Source: Sphingomonas cannabina (GTDB lineage Bacteria; Pseudomonadota; Alphaproteobacteria; Sphingomonadales; Sphingomonadaceae). Taken from it: DNA of 64,000 nt. Numbering within the stretch: position 1 is the stretch's first letter; the number at the start of each line of letters is the position of its first letter. Positions 41,984 to 49,763 of the stretch are shown piece by piece. The notes below the pieces were generated by a model that was not told where the DNA came from, searched no databases, and saw only the letters and a list, made by a program, of their open reading frames with translations. Position numbers and translations under genes: made by a program. The stretch is from contig NZ_CP090059.1 of assembly GCF_021391395.1 (NCBI RefSeq), positions 3,767,001-3,831,000 on the forward strand, written 5' to 3'.

Positions 41984-42247
41984 GTGACCAAAGAAGACTT
42001 TCTGGATCAGCCGCCTGATGGCGCAGCGCTCACCGCCTATGACAAGGCGCATCTGAAGCTTTACCTGCGCCTTCTGGATGCTGACGCCGACGGAGCAGAC
42101 TGGAAAGAAGTCGTACAAGTGCTCTTCGGAATCTGTGCCAAAACCGAACCGGAGCGGGCCGCACGCGTCCACGCCGCTCATCTCTCCCGCGCAAAATGGA
42201 TGACCCGAAGCGGCTACAGCGAGTTCCTTGGGCCTCGCCTGCACTGA
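41984..42247 (+). CDS. qseM: QseM-like DUF2285 antiactivator
   Basis: 87 residues from GTG 41984 with GGGGGAA upstream. It is a lone DUF2285-type domain: DGAALTAYDKAHLKLYLRLL, DADADGADWKEVVQVLFGIC, HAAHLSRAKWMTRSGYSEFL. In M. loti, QseM is a single DUF2285 protein that binds and blocks both TraR and the DUF2285 activator FseA. Position directly before the split fseA gene and after the qseC-like gene supports the same role. No TraR/TraI pair is in this window, so FseA may be its main target here. Confidence 0.75.
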   Translation: MTKEDFLDQPPDGAALTAYDKAHLKLYLRLLDADADGADWKEVVQVLFGICAKTEPERAARVHAAHLSRAKWMTRSGYSEFLGPRLH

Positions 42248-42366
42248 GGTGATGCAGAACATGCATCACGTTGATCCGACTTCGTTCTTCCCTGCATCAA
42301 CTCAACTTGGAATCGTCATCGCTTCACTACTCGCGTTGCTTAACATTTGCGCGGAGGCGGCGGAGG

Positions 42367-43132
42367 ATGTCCGAGGAAGAAAGTTGGCGGTCTGAGACCG
42401 CTTATGACTATATCGATAAGCTTACGACCAGCGAACTTGCATGGGAATTTCTCAGGAGAAACCCAGAGTATAGGGCGGACTTTCAAAGATTACTGTCCTC
42501 TGGACGATTAACCGACGAAACAGCGACGGCCTTTGCACATCAATGGGGGTTGTCTTTTCGCAGCAGACCCACGCATCACTGGGCTCGCTCAGCCGATCTT
42601 CTGGACCCCTCAAGCCGATCCGGCGGCGATCATTCTCCAAGGCGGCCCCGCCCTATCCGGAGAATCTCATCTCACCGTTGATCGTCTTCGCGCTCACGCC
42701 GTCCAAGACCGCGGCGCAGCGCTTCTCCGACTAAACCTCAACGGCGAACCTTTCGATGTCACTCTTTCCGATTCGACGGAAGGCGCCCCACTTGCTGCAG
42801 TAATCCCGCTCGATGAGATGACACCCGATCGCCTGACGGCGTTGGGCCGTTTCTGGGCGGCCGCAACGGGCCGCGCGGTGACTCCAGATTCCCGCGTGAC
42901 ACCCCAGCGGCTGCAGCGGGCGCGGCAGATGCTGCGTGCTGTCGACGCGCGTCTCGCAGGTGCCATCTATCGCACCATCGCCGAACACCTCTTCCCGCAG
43001 CACCAGATCGACACCGCGTCATGGGTCGGACATCCCATCCGCGAAACCACCATCCGGCTTGCCCGCGACGGCATGAAGATGGTGCGCGGCGGATATCGGG
43101 CGCTGCTGCGCCGTCCCCGCCGCGAGCGCTGA
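42367..43132 (+). CDS. fseA: FseA-like excision activator, two frames joined by +1 frameshift
   Basis: The upstream frame starts at ATG 42367 (MSEEESW) and carries the N-terminal signature AYDYIDKLTTSELAWEFLRR, NPEYRADFQRLL. Unshifted, it continues in noise to a stop at 42681. The downstream frame carries QPIFWTPQADPAA, APLAAVIPLDEMTPDRLTAL, RLQRARQMLRAVDARLAGAI, HPIRETTIRLARDGMKMVRG, a DUF2285 domain. Skipping the single C at 42559 joins them into a 254-residue protein. In M. loti, msi172 and msi171 are fused in exactly this way by programmed frameshifting to give FseA, the activator of the excisionase gene. The next gene here is that excisionase. Confidence 0.8.
42545..42561 (+). promoter_or_regulatory. 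putative +1 programmed ribosomal frameshift site in fseA
   Basis: Bases 42545-42561 read GGGGG TTG TCT TTT CGC from the second base of the TGG codon onward. tRNA-Phe on UUU (42556-42558) can re-pair on UUC by slipping one base, placing GCA in the A site. The GGGGG run six bases upstream may act as an internal Shine-Dalgarno stimulator, as in the prfB +1 site. The homology switch from one frame to the other falls at this place. Confidence 0.7.
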
Positions 43133-43147
43133 CACCTATCGGGTGTC
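43131..43147. promoter_or_regulatory. short inverted repeat between fseA and rdfS
   Basis: GACACC (43131-43136) and GGTGTC (43142-43147) flank TATCG at the fseA stop, 112 bases before rdfS. It could be a weak terminator or an activator site at the rdfS promoter. The arms are short, so chance is not excluded. Confidence 0.35.
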
Positions 43148-43258
43148 GAATTTAAGCTCCTTACTTCGACATCGTTCAAGGGGCCGTCTTCGCGCCACCG
43201 TGCTCGCAACCCGCCGCCCATCCGAAGCGGCCTCCCGCGAGACCACGGAGGTTCGATC

Positions 43259-43543
43259 ATGGCCGAAAAAGCCGCCAGTCTACCGCCACGATACCTGAGA
43301 ACGCAGGAGGCCGCCCGCTTCCTTGGCCTCTCTGAGCGCACCCTCGAAAAGCATCGTACCTACGGCACCGGCCCGACCTACCGGAAGCTCGGCGGCCGCG
43401 TCGTCTACTCCGTCGACGACCTCCAAGCCTGGGCGGATCGCGGCCTCGTCACATCGACCTCAGACCCGCGCGGCGGGACCGTGCTCCCGGCAAAGCGCCA
43501 AGCCGCGGCCTCCCCTGCCGCCGTCGGCCGGTTCCCGCGCTGA
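43259..43543 (+). CDS. rdfS: RdfS-like excisionase (AlpA/HTH_17 family)
   Basis: 94 residues with CGGAGG eight bases upstream. A MerR-like winged helix of the excisionase type: LPPRYLRTQEAARFLGLSER, TLEKHRTYGTGPTYRKLGGR, VVYSVDDLQAWADRG. In tyrosine-recombinase ICEs, RdfS is the recombination directionality factor that turns the integrase to excision, and FseA activates its promoter. The fseA-rdfS order is the same here. The cognate integrase is outside the window. Confidence 0.82.
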   Translation: MAEKAASLPPRYLRTQEAARFLGLSERTLEKHRTYGTGPTYRKLGGRVVYSVDDLQAWADRGLVTSTSDPRGGTVLPAKRQAAASPAAVGRFPR

Positions 43544-43554
43544 GCCTCCAGGCA

Positions 43555-44439
43555 ATGTCGGCGCGCCATCACAGCAGCGAACGCGAGCAGCTCGATCTCT
43601 TTCGGGCGCTGCCTGGCGATCTCGCGCCCCGCGATGCGCAGGACCTGATGGCGTACCCGTTTTTCGCGCTCGGCAAGTCCAAGCGGGTAGCGCCGATCGA
43701 CTTCAAGACCGGCTCCATCGTCATCCGTGTCGAAGCCGTCCCCGAGCACGGCATGGCCACCATCTGGGACGCCGACGTGCTGATCTGGGCTGCGTCCCAG
43801 ATCGTCGAGGCGCGCGATCACGGCCTGCGGCCGTCGCGCCTGATGGCGACCACCCCCTACGAAATTCTGCAGTTCATCGGCCGCGGCGTTTCCTTGCGCG
43901 ACTACGACCGCTTGAAGGCCGCGCTCGACCGCCTCCAGTCGACGACAGTGGCGACGTCAATCCGCCAGCCGACCGAGCGACGGCTGCACCGCTTCTCCTG
44001 GATCAACGAGTGGAAAGAGCGCGCCGACGGCAGAGGCCGGCCGCTCGGCCTCGAGCTGATCGTGCCGGACTGGTTCTACGCCGCCGTTCTCGACGACGCG
44101 CTCGTGCTGACGATCGACCGCAATTATTTCGGCCTGACGGGCGGCCTGGAACGCTGGCTCTATCGCCTGGTCCGCAAGCATGGTGGCAAACAGGAGTTCG
44201 GCTGGAGCTTCGACTTCCCGCATCTCCATGCCAAGTCCGGCTCGCTCTCGCCGCTCAAGCATTTCGCCTACGACCTGCGCGACATCGTCCGCCGCCAGCC
44301 GCTGCCGGGCTATCGCTTGACCATAGAGCAGTGCCTCGGCGGTCCCGAAATCCTTTCCTTCAAACCCATCGATCCGAACGCGCTCGGTATCGCCCGCCAG
44401 CGCCGCCGCTCGATCAAGCGCCCTGGGGATAAGCTGTGA
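43555..44439 (+). CDS. repA: replication initiator protein A (RepA/RPA family)
   Basis: 294 residues. Family signatures: SEREQLDLFRALPGDLAPRD, LMAYPFFALGKSKRVAPIDF, GSIVIRVEAVPEHGMATIWD, DVLIWAASQIVEARD, ATTPYEILQFIGRGVSLRDY and later LTIDRNYFGLTGGLERWLYR. The winged-helix initiator binds iterons at the origin, and three 19-bp direct repeats lie just after the gene. With ParA next, this forms a replication and partition module, suggesting that the excised element replicates. The gene starts 11 bases after rdfS, so initiator and excisionase are probably co-expressed. Confidence 0.88.
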   Translation: MSARHHSSEREQLDLFRALPGDLAPRDAQDLMAYPFFALGKSKRVAPIDFKTGSIVIRVEAVPEHGMATIWDADVLIWAASQIVEARDHGLRPSRLMATTPYEILQFIGRGVSLRDYDRLKAALDRLQSTTVATSIRQPTERRLHRFSWINEWKERADGRGRPLGLELIVPDWFYAAVLDDALVLTIDRNYFGLTGGLERWLYRLVRKHGGKQEFGWSFDFPHLHAKSGSLSPLKHFAYDLRDIVRRQPLPGYRLTIEQCLGGPEILSFKPIDPNALGIARQRRRSIKRPGDKL

Positions 44440-44445
44440 ATAGTC

Positions 44446-44511
44446 TCGTGCTATCAGGGACCGGCACTATCGTGCCTTCGGGGACCGGACTCTCGTGCTA
44501 TCGGGGACCGG
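44446..44511 (+). repeat. three iterons (putative oriV)
   Basis: TCGTGCTATCAGGGACCGG (44446-44464), TCGTGCCTTCGGGGACCGG (44470-44488) and TCGTGCTATCGGGGACCGG (44493-44511) start 24 and 23 bp apart, near two helical turns. They sit between repA and parA, followed by a more AT-rich stretch (44550-44600) that could melt. Typical RepA binding sites. Confidence 0.8.
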
Positions 44512-44647
44512 AATCGTCGAATCCTCGCGCTGAATCAGCAGCTTGCGAGCCCCGTAACTTATCTAACCTAGATTCCTACGGAATCTTTCTAACGCAAGCC
44601 GCTTTTTCGGCCGCTGCGGGCGAGTCCCCGATCGCCGGGAGACCGTC

Positions 44648-45286
44648 ATGATCGTCGCACTGCTCAACCAGAAGGGCGGTGTCGGCAAGACGACGCTGGC
44701 GCTTCATCTCGCTGGCGAATGGGCTCGCCGTGGACAGCGCGTCACGCTGATCGACGCCGATCCGCAAGGCTCGGCGCTCGACTGGTCGCAGCAACGCAGC
44801 CGGGAGGGGCTGGAGCGGCTGTTCGGTGTCGTGGGCCTCGCTCGCGATACACTCCACCGTGAAGCGCCCGAGCTGGCACGGGACGCGGACCATGTCGTAA
44901 TCGACGGCCCGCCGCGCGTCGCCGGTCTCATGCGATCGGCCCTGCTCGCCGCCGACCTCGTGCTGATCCCGGTGCAGCCATCGCCGCTCGACGGCTGGGC
45001 CTCAGCCGAGATGTTGGCGCTGCTCGGCGAGGCGCGCATCTATCGCCCGCAGCTCGCCGCGCGCTTCGTGCTGAACCGCTGCGCGGCTCGCACGGTCCTG
45101 GCGCGCGAAACTGCCGAGACGCTGGCCGATCAAGACCCGCCTTTGCTCTCGACCACGATCGGTCAGCGCATCGTCTTTGCCGATGTCGTGCAGACCGGCC
45201 GGCTCGCTGCCGAGCAGGACGAGGATTGCCCTGGTGCGCGTGAGATCGCCGCCCTCGGGGCCGAAGTCGCGAGGATCGGCGCATGA
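44648..45286 (+). CDS. parA: ParA-family partition ATPase
   Basis: 212 residues. Deviant Walker A at residues 8-16 (QKGGVGKTT), Walker A' LIDADPQGSALDW and Walker B HVVIDGPPRVAGLM. The short type without an N-terminal HTH is ParF-like and works with a small ribbon-helix-helix partner, as encoded by the next gene (ATGA overlap). It maintains the excised circle or organises the element in the cell. Confidence 0.92.
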   Translation: MIVALLNQKGGVGKTTLALHLAGEWARRGQRVTLIDADPQGSALDWSQQRSREGLERLFGVVGLARDTLHREAPELARDADHVVIDGPPRVAGLMRSALLAADLVLIPVQPSPLDGWASAEMLALLGEARIYRPQLAARFVLNRCAARTVLARETAETLADQDPPLLSTTIGQRIVFADVVQTGRLAAEQDEDCPGAREIAALGAEVARIGA

Positions 45287-45537
45287 ACGAGCGGTCCCCG
45301 AAACGCAGCTTCGCGGCGCGTCCCGCCGATCCCGAAGACTGGATCAAGGCGCCCGAACGCCATGCTTCCCGTAGCCAGGCCGCTGAGGATTTTTCGGCCC
45401 GGCTGACGATCGACGTCACCGCCGACATGCGCGGCCGCATCAAGATCGCTGCTTTTCAACGCGGCCAGACCGTCGCCGACATGCTGCGCGCGCTGTTCGA
45501 GCGTGAATTCCCACCCGCGTCAGGAGAAGGACAATGA
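45283..45537 (+). CDS. ribbon-helix-helix partition partner (ParG-like)
   Basis: 84 residues. A disordered basic N-terminus (ERSPKRSFAARPADPEDWIK) is followed by an RHH fold: SARLTIDVTADMRGRIKIAA, FQRGQTVADMLRALFEREFP. This matches centromere-binding partners of ParF-type ATPases, which also repress the operon. It overlaps parA and the DUF2840 gene by four bases each, so all three are co-translated. Confidence 0.8.
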   Translation: MNERSPKRSFAARPADPEDWIKAPERHASRSQAAEDFSARLTIDVTADMRGRIKIAAFQRGQTVADMLRALFEREFPPASGEGQ

Positions 45538-46055
45538 CCGGCCTTGTCGCCGCGCCAGAACGCGCCGGCCGTGCTGCCGCCGAGCCGCCGTCCGAAGATT
45601 TCACCCAGGTCGAGCTCGTCTGGATCGAGAAGCAGACGGAGCACTGGGTGCGCTTCGGTCGCGAGCGGCGCGAGCAGATCCTCGACCGCCGCCGCCGCAT
45701 CCTGTTCTTCCCTCCCGGCAGCGTCCTCGCGCTCGTGCGCTGGGCGGCGAACGAGCACGGCACCATTCTCTCGCGGCTCGACATCCTGCGCACGGTGGAG
45801 CGCGACGCAGCGTGCCAGACCGTTCCGACGGTTACGCCCGGTGCAGAGGTTCTCCTGCATGTGGATGGCTGGCCAAAGGTTGAGCGCGTGCTCCAGCTCA
45901 TCGACGCCATCGAGGCGCGCGGCATCGACCCGATCGAGGTCTCGCCCGCGCATTGGCGCCACGTCCACAACCGCATGACCGTCGGCGAAACGCCACGCGC
46001 CTATGATGCGCGCCAACATCGCGCCTTTCTCCTGCGCCGGGGGATCGGCGCATGA
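45534..46055 (+). CDS. DUF2840 family protein
   Basis: 173 residues. DUF2840 features: FTQVELVWIEKQTEHWVRFG, REQILDRRRRILFFPPGSVL, ALVRWAANEHGTILSRLDIL, LHVDGWPKVERVLQLIDAIE. Always located between the partition genes and traF in Trb-type ICEs; function unknown, presumably in transfer or replication. Start and stop overlap both neighbours (ATGA). Confidence 0.85.
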   Translation: MTGLVAAPERAGRAAAEPPSEDFTQVELVWIEKQTEHWVRFGRERREQILDRRRRILFFPPGSVLALVRWAANEHGTILSRLDILRTVERDAACQTVPTVTPGAEVLLHVDGWPKVERVLQLIDAIEARGIDPIEVSPAHWRHVHNRMTVGETPRAYDARQHRAFLLRRGIGA

Positions 46056-46609
46056 CCCGGCTCTCCTATGCCATCGTCACGACCGTGGCCGTGTCGCTTC
46101 TCGGCGTCGCCTCGATAGCATCCTTCGCGCCGAGACTGATCTGGAACGCGTCCGCCAGCACGCCCGTCGGCTTCTACACAATCGGCGAACCCGGGCCGGT
46201 CGCCGTGACCGATCTGGTTGCGGTGGATGCCCCCGAACCACTCGCCACCTTCCTGTCCGATGGCGGCTACCTGCCGCGTGGCGTGCCGCTGTTGAAGCGT
46301 GTCGCCGCGCTCCCAGGACAGCGGGTTTGCCGGACCGGGCTCGCCATCACCGTCGACGGCGTGCCGATGGGCGACGCCCTCGATCGCGATCGCCGCGGCC
46401 GTCCGCTCCCAATCTGGCAGGGCTGCCGGTCGGTCGAGAACGGCGAGCTGTTCCTGATGAACTGGCAGGTCCGCGACAGCCTCGATGGCCGCTACTTCGG
46501 CCCGCTTCCGGCCACCGCCGTGATCGGCCGGGCCACCCCCCTCTACACCGACGAGGACGGCGATGGTCGCTTCGTCTGGCGCGCCGACGCGGTGACGGCC
46601 CGCCCATGA
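46052..46609 (+). CDS. traF: TraF, S26-family conjugative signal peptidase
   Basis: 185 residues. N-terminal transmembrane helix (YAIVTTVAVSLLGVASIASF), catalytic Ser in NASASTPVGFY and catalytic Lys in PLLKRVAALPGQRVC. The later NGELFLMNWQVRDSLDGRYF is the usual S26 C-terminal box. TraF matures and cyclises the TrbC pilin in RP4-type systems. It belongs to the parA-DUF2840 overlapping unit. Confidence 0.9.
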   Translation: MTRLSYAIVTTVAVSLLGVASIASFAPRLIWNASASTPVGFYTIGEPGPVAVTDLVAVDAPEPLATFLSDGGYLPRGVPLLKRVAALPGQRVCRTGLAITVDGVPMGDALDRDRRGRPLPIWQGCRSVENGELFLMNWQVRDSLDGRYFGPLPATAVIGRATPLYTDEDGDGRFVWRADAVTARP

Positions 46610-46641
46610 CCCTTTCCACCGCAATCTGAAGGAGACGACCC

Positions 46642-46989
46642 ATGCCCGTGATCGGTCAATTCATGCGTGAGAATGATGGCTTCATCGGCCACCTGACGAC
46701 GCTGTCCTTGCATCAGGACATCATCATCGTCGCGGCCGAGCCGTCCGATGCGGAGAACCCGCCGGACTACCGCGTCCATGTGCTCGACACCATGAGCAAC
46801 GAGACCGGCGCGGAGATCGGCGCGGGCTGGAAGCGCACCGGCGAGAAGGCCGGCGAATACGTCTCGCTGCAGCTCGACGATCCGACCCTCGAACATCCGA
46901 TCCGCGCCAACCTGTTCCAGTCGGCCGGCGACAAGTCCGCCTGGGGCCTGCACTGGAATCGCCCGCCGAAGCGCGGCGAGCGGGACTGA
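46642..46989 (+). CDS. DUF736 family protein (second, divergent copy)
   Basis: 115 residues, AAGGAG ten bases before ATG 46642. It matches the DUF736 outline (IGQFMRENDGFIGHLTTLSL, EIGAGWKRTGEKAGEYVSLQ, LDDPTLEHPIRANLFQSAGD) but differs widely from the copy at 41108 and has no structured leader. A DUF736 gene is normally present beside the lytic transglycosylase in these elements, so this is probably the backbone member. Function unknown. Confidence 0.82.
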   Translation: MPVIGQFMRENDGFIGHLTTLSLHQDIIIVAAEPSDAENPPDYRVHVLDTMSNETGAEIGAGWKRTGEKAGEYVSLQLDDPTLEHPIRANLFQSAGDKSAWGLHWNRPPKRGERD

Positions 46990-46992
46990 GCG

Positions 46993-47754
46993 ATGCCCGC
47001 GGCGCGCCATCAGCCTGCCGTCGGAGGGAGGATCACCCATCGACGTGCAGCCCTCCTTCTCCTTTCCGGCCTGATCCTCGCCGCACCGGGGACAAGCCCA
47101 GCCGGCGCCCAGCAGGCTCCAGCCGAACGACCATCGCGCGGCGATCCCTATGGCGATTACATCGCCGAGGCGGCGCAGAGGTTCGGCGTCCCCGAAGCGT
47201 GGATACGCGCCGTCATGCGCGTGGAAAGCGCCGGCGATGTGCGCGCCATCTCGTCGGCCGGCGCGATGGGCCTGATGCAGATCATGCCCGCCACATGGGC
47301 TGAACTGCGCGTCCGCCACCGGCTCGGCAGCAATCCCTACGATCCGCGAGACAACATCCTGGCCGGCGCTGCGTATCTGCGCGAGATGCACGATCGCTAC
47401 GGATCGCCCGGCTTCCTTGCGGCCTACAATGCCGGTCCAGGCCGCTACGAAGAATATCTCGCAGGTCGCCCATTGCCGGCTGAAACGCGCGCCTATGTCG
47501 CGACACTCGCCCCGATTGTCGGCGACGGTGAACTCACCGGCCCCGTCATGGTGGCGACCGCCGATCCGCTGGCCTGGACCCGCGCGCCGCTCTTCGTCGT
47601 GCAGGCGGCTGGCAGCGGACCTGTCGCGCCGGTGCTGCCCGAACGCGCCCCGGGTGAAACTGCCGCGGCGATCCCGGCGCGCGATCAAGGCCCGGCGGCT
47701 TCGCGCACCGAGCGCCTTTTCGTTGCCCGCAGCGTCTCTGGTGGCCCGCGATGA
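46993..47754 (+). CDS. lytic transglycosylase (SLT) for T4SS assembly
   Basis: 253 residues. Signal peptide (RRAALLLLSGLILAAPGTSP, cleavage near AGAQQ), then a type-1 SLT domain: YIAEAAQRFGVPEAWIRAVM, RVESAGDVRAISSAGAMGLM with catalytic Glu, QIMPATWAELR, and AAYNAGPGRYEEYLAG. The C-terminal 90 residues are low-complexity. A periplasmic enzyme that opens peptidoglycan for the Trb channel, equivalent to VirB1. Four bases separate it from the DUF736 stop. Confidence 0.92.
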   Translation: MPAARHQPAVGGRITHRRAALLLLSGLILAAPGTSPAGAQQAPAERPSRGDPYGDYIAEAAQRFGVPEAWIRAVMRVESAGDVRAISSAGAMGLMQIMPATWAELRVRHRLGSNPYDPRDNILAGAAYLREMHDRYGSPGFLAAYNAGPGRYEEYLAGRPLPAETRAYVATLAPIVGDGELTGPVMVATADPLAWTRAPLFVVQAAGSGPVAPVLPERAPGETAAAIPARDQGPAASRTERLFVARSVSGGPR

Positions 47755-47998
47755 CCGCATTCGCACTCGTTCGCATTGTGGCGTGCTCTGGCGGATCGAA
47801 GGCGGTCCGGAGAGGAGGAGCAGTCAGCACAACCGCACGATGGCGAGATAAAAGCCGGCGAGGTGCGGCTTGGTGCGGTCGTGTGCTTTCAGGGGCTTAT
47901 GGCGCATTTTCGCGAGGTGCGCCTGATCGGCGCAGCCTGCGCATTCGCTATTTCGTCAAGACTTTCCGCGCGTTTGCGCGATGTGCGGAGCCTCGGCC
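47755..47998 (+). other. intergenic region upstream of the relaxase: candidate oriT
   Basis: AAGCCG (47852-47857) with CGGCTT (47866-47871), and GGCGCA (47901-47906) with TGCGCC (47918-47923), are two hairpins. A 10-bp direct repeat, GCGAGGTGCG (47858-47867 and 47912-47921), overlaps the interior of each. Position directly before the relaxase gene and this repeat pattern fit an origin of transfer. The nick site cannot be assigned. Frames across the region look non-coding. Confidence 0.55.
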
Positions 47999-49738
47999 AT
48001 GAGCGGCGAGGACGATTTCCGCATCCGGCCTGGTCGCATCCGCTCGACCCGTGCGCAGCAAGCGCGGCCCTTCATTGCCCAAGCGCTCGCCGCCGCACAG
48101 CGGGCCGGTGGACGCGTCTCGCACTCCGGGCAAATCAGCGCGGGCAATCGCTCGCGGTTCGGACGCGGACAGCGCGCGACCGTACAGGCCAATCGGCTGC
48201 TCACAAGCCGATCGCGCAATGTCGTCATCAAGACACGCGTCGTCCGGCATACCGCTAGGGCCGCGCCGCTCAGCGCCCACCTCAGCTATCTCCGGCGCGA
48301 AGGTGTGACCCTGGACGGGGAGAAGGCCCGGCTGTTCGGTCCCGAGACCGAAGACGCCGATCCCAGGGCCTACGCCGAGCGCACCCAGGAGGAGCGGCAT
48401 CACTTCCGGTTCATCGTCTCGCCTGAGGACGCGACTGAGATGTCTGACCTCAAGACCTTCGCGCGCGAGCTGATGGGTCAGATGGAGAAGGACCTCGGCA
48501 CTAAGCTTGATTGGGTCGGCGTCGATCACTGGAACACCGACAATCCCCACGTCCACATCATCCTGCGGGGGCAGACCGACGACGGCCAGGACCTCGTCAT
48601 TGCCCGCGACTACATCAAGGAAGGCATGCGCGCCCGCGCGCAAGATCTCGTCACCCAGGAGCTGGGACCGCGCACCGATCACGAGATCCGCCGCAATCTC
48701 GAACGGCAGATCGAGGCGGAGCGCTGGACCAACCTCGATCGCCAGCTCGCCCGCGACAGCTACCGCACCGGCGTTGTCGATCTCGCTCCACACCCGGATC
48801 GCCAGCCCGACGAATTCCACGCGATGAAAATCGGCCGCCTGCGCAAGCTGGAAACGCTCGGCCTCGCCGATCAGGTCGGACCGGGCCAATGGGTCGTGTC
48901 CGAGAATGCGGAGGCAACGCTGCGCGAACTCGGCGAACGCGGCGACATCATCAAGCGCATCCATCGTGGCCTGACCGAGCGGGGCATCGAGCGTGGCGCC
49001 GGGAGCTATGTGCTCGCCGGCGAGAGCATCGACGATCCTGTCATCGGGCGGCTGGTCGATCGCGGTCTCGATGACGAGTTGAAGGGTACGGCCTACGCTG
49101 TGGTCGACGGCACGGACGGGCGCACCCACCATATCAAGCTGCCCGACCTTGATGCCGCTGGCGACAGCGCTCCAGGCTCGATCGTCGAGCTGCGCAAGTT
49201 TGATGATGCGCAGGGCCGCCGCCGTGTCGCGCTAGCCGTTCGCTCCGATCTCGATATCGAGCGACAGGTGCATGCGACCGGCGCCACCTGGCTAGACCGG
49301 CAGGCCATCTCCCGTGAGCCGGTGTCGCTCGGCGGCGGCGGCTTTGGTGCGGAGGTGCGTCAGGCGATGGACCGCCGTGCCGACCATCTTATCAGCCAGG
49401 GCCTCGCCGAGCGGCAGTCGCGCGGTGTCAGTTTTGCGCCCGGGCTGATCGACCAGTTGCGCCAGCGTGAGGTGGAAGCTCTGGGCGAGAAGCTTGCCGC
49501 CGAAATCGGGCGTCAGTTCACAAAGGCCGGAACGGGCGAATATGTGGCGGGCACCTATCGGCAGCGCTTCGCGCTCGCCTCGGGCCGCTTCGCCATGATC
49601 GACGACGGCCTCGGCTTTCAGCTCGTGCCCTGGTCTCCGTCCCTCGAACGTCAGCTCGGTCAGCACGTCTCCGGCGTCTCGCGCGGAGGCGGCGGCGTCG
49701 ACTGGAGCTTCGGCCGCAATCGCGGCCTCGGCATGTAG
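47999..49738 (+). CDS. relaxase (VirD2-like, DUF3363 family)
   Basis: 579 residues from ATG 47999. The relaxase core has the histidine triad motif WNTDNPHVHIILRG (about residues 175-189), preceded by RFIVSPEDATEMSDLKTFAR and the first motif around HLSYLRREGV. A candidate catalytic Tyr lies in that segment. The DUF3363 part follows to the end (IGRLRKLETLGLADQVGPGQ, FAMIDDGLGFQLVPWSPSLE). Related ICE relaxases cut oriT and pilot the strand. The gene directly precedes traG. Confidence 0.88.
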   Translation: MSGEDDFRIRPGRIRSTRAQQARPFIAQALAAAQRAGGRVSHSGQISAGNRSRFGRGQRATVQANRLLTSRSRNVVIKTRVVRHTARAAPLSAHLSYLRREGVTLDGEKARLFGPETEDADPRAYAERTQEERHHFRFIVSPEDATEMSDLKTFARELMGQMEKDLGTKLDWVGVDHWNTDNPHVHIILRGQTDDGQDLVIARDYIKEGMRARAQDLVTQELGPRTDHEIRRNLERQIEAERWTNLDRQLARDSYRTGVVDLAPHPDRQPDEFHAMKIGRLRKLETLGLADQVGPGQWVVSENAEATLRELGERGDIIKRIHRGLTERGIERGAGSYVLAGESIDDPVIGRLVDRGLDDELKGTAYAVVDGTDGRTHHIKLPDLDAAGDSAPGSIVELRKFDDAQGRRRVALAVRSDLDIERQVHATGATWLDRQAISREPVSLGGGGFGAEVRQAMDRRADHLISQGLAERQSRGVSFAPGLIDQLRQREVEALGEKLAAEIGRQFTKAGTGEYVAGTYRQRFALASGRFAMIDDGLGFQLVPWSPSLERQLGQHVSGVSRGGGGVDWSFGRNRGLGM

Positions 49739-49763
49739 CCCAATCAAGAAAGGAGTGCCCGCA

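Noticed and set aside
42367..43132. Reading the split DUF2285 gene as a pseudogene or assembly error
   Set aside because: Position, partner genes, slippery UUUC and upstream GGGGG match the known programmed frameshift of this family, though read data should confirm it.
47776..48258. Plus-strand frame across the region before the relaxase gene
   Set aside because: It overlaps the relaxase start out of frame and covers the repeat-rich oriT candidate; no homology recognised.
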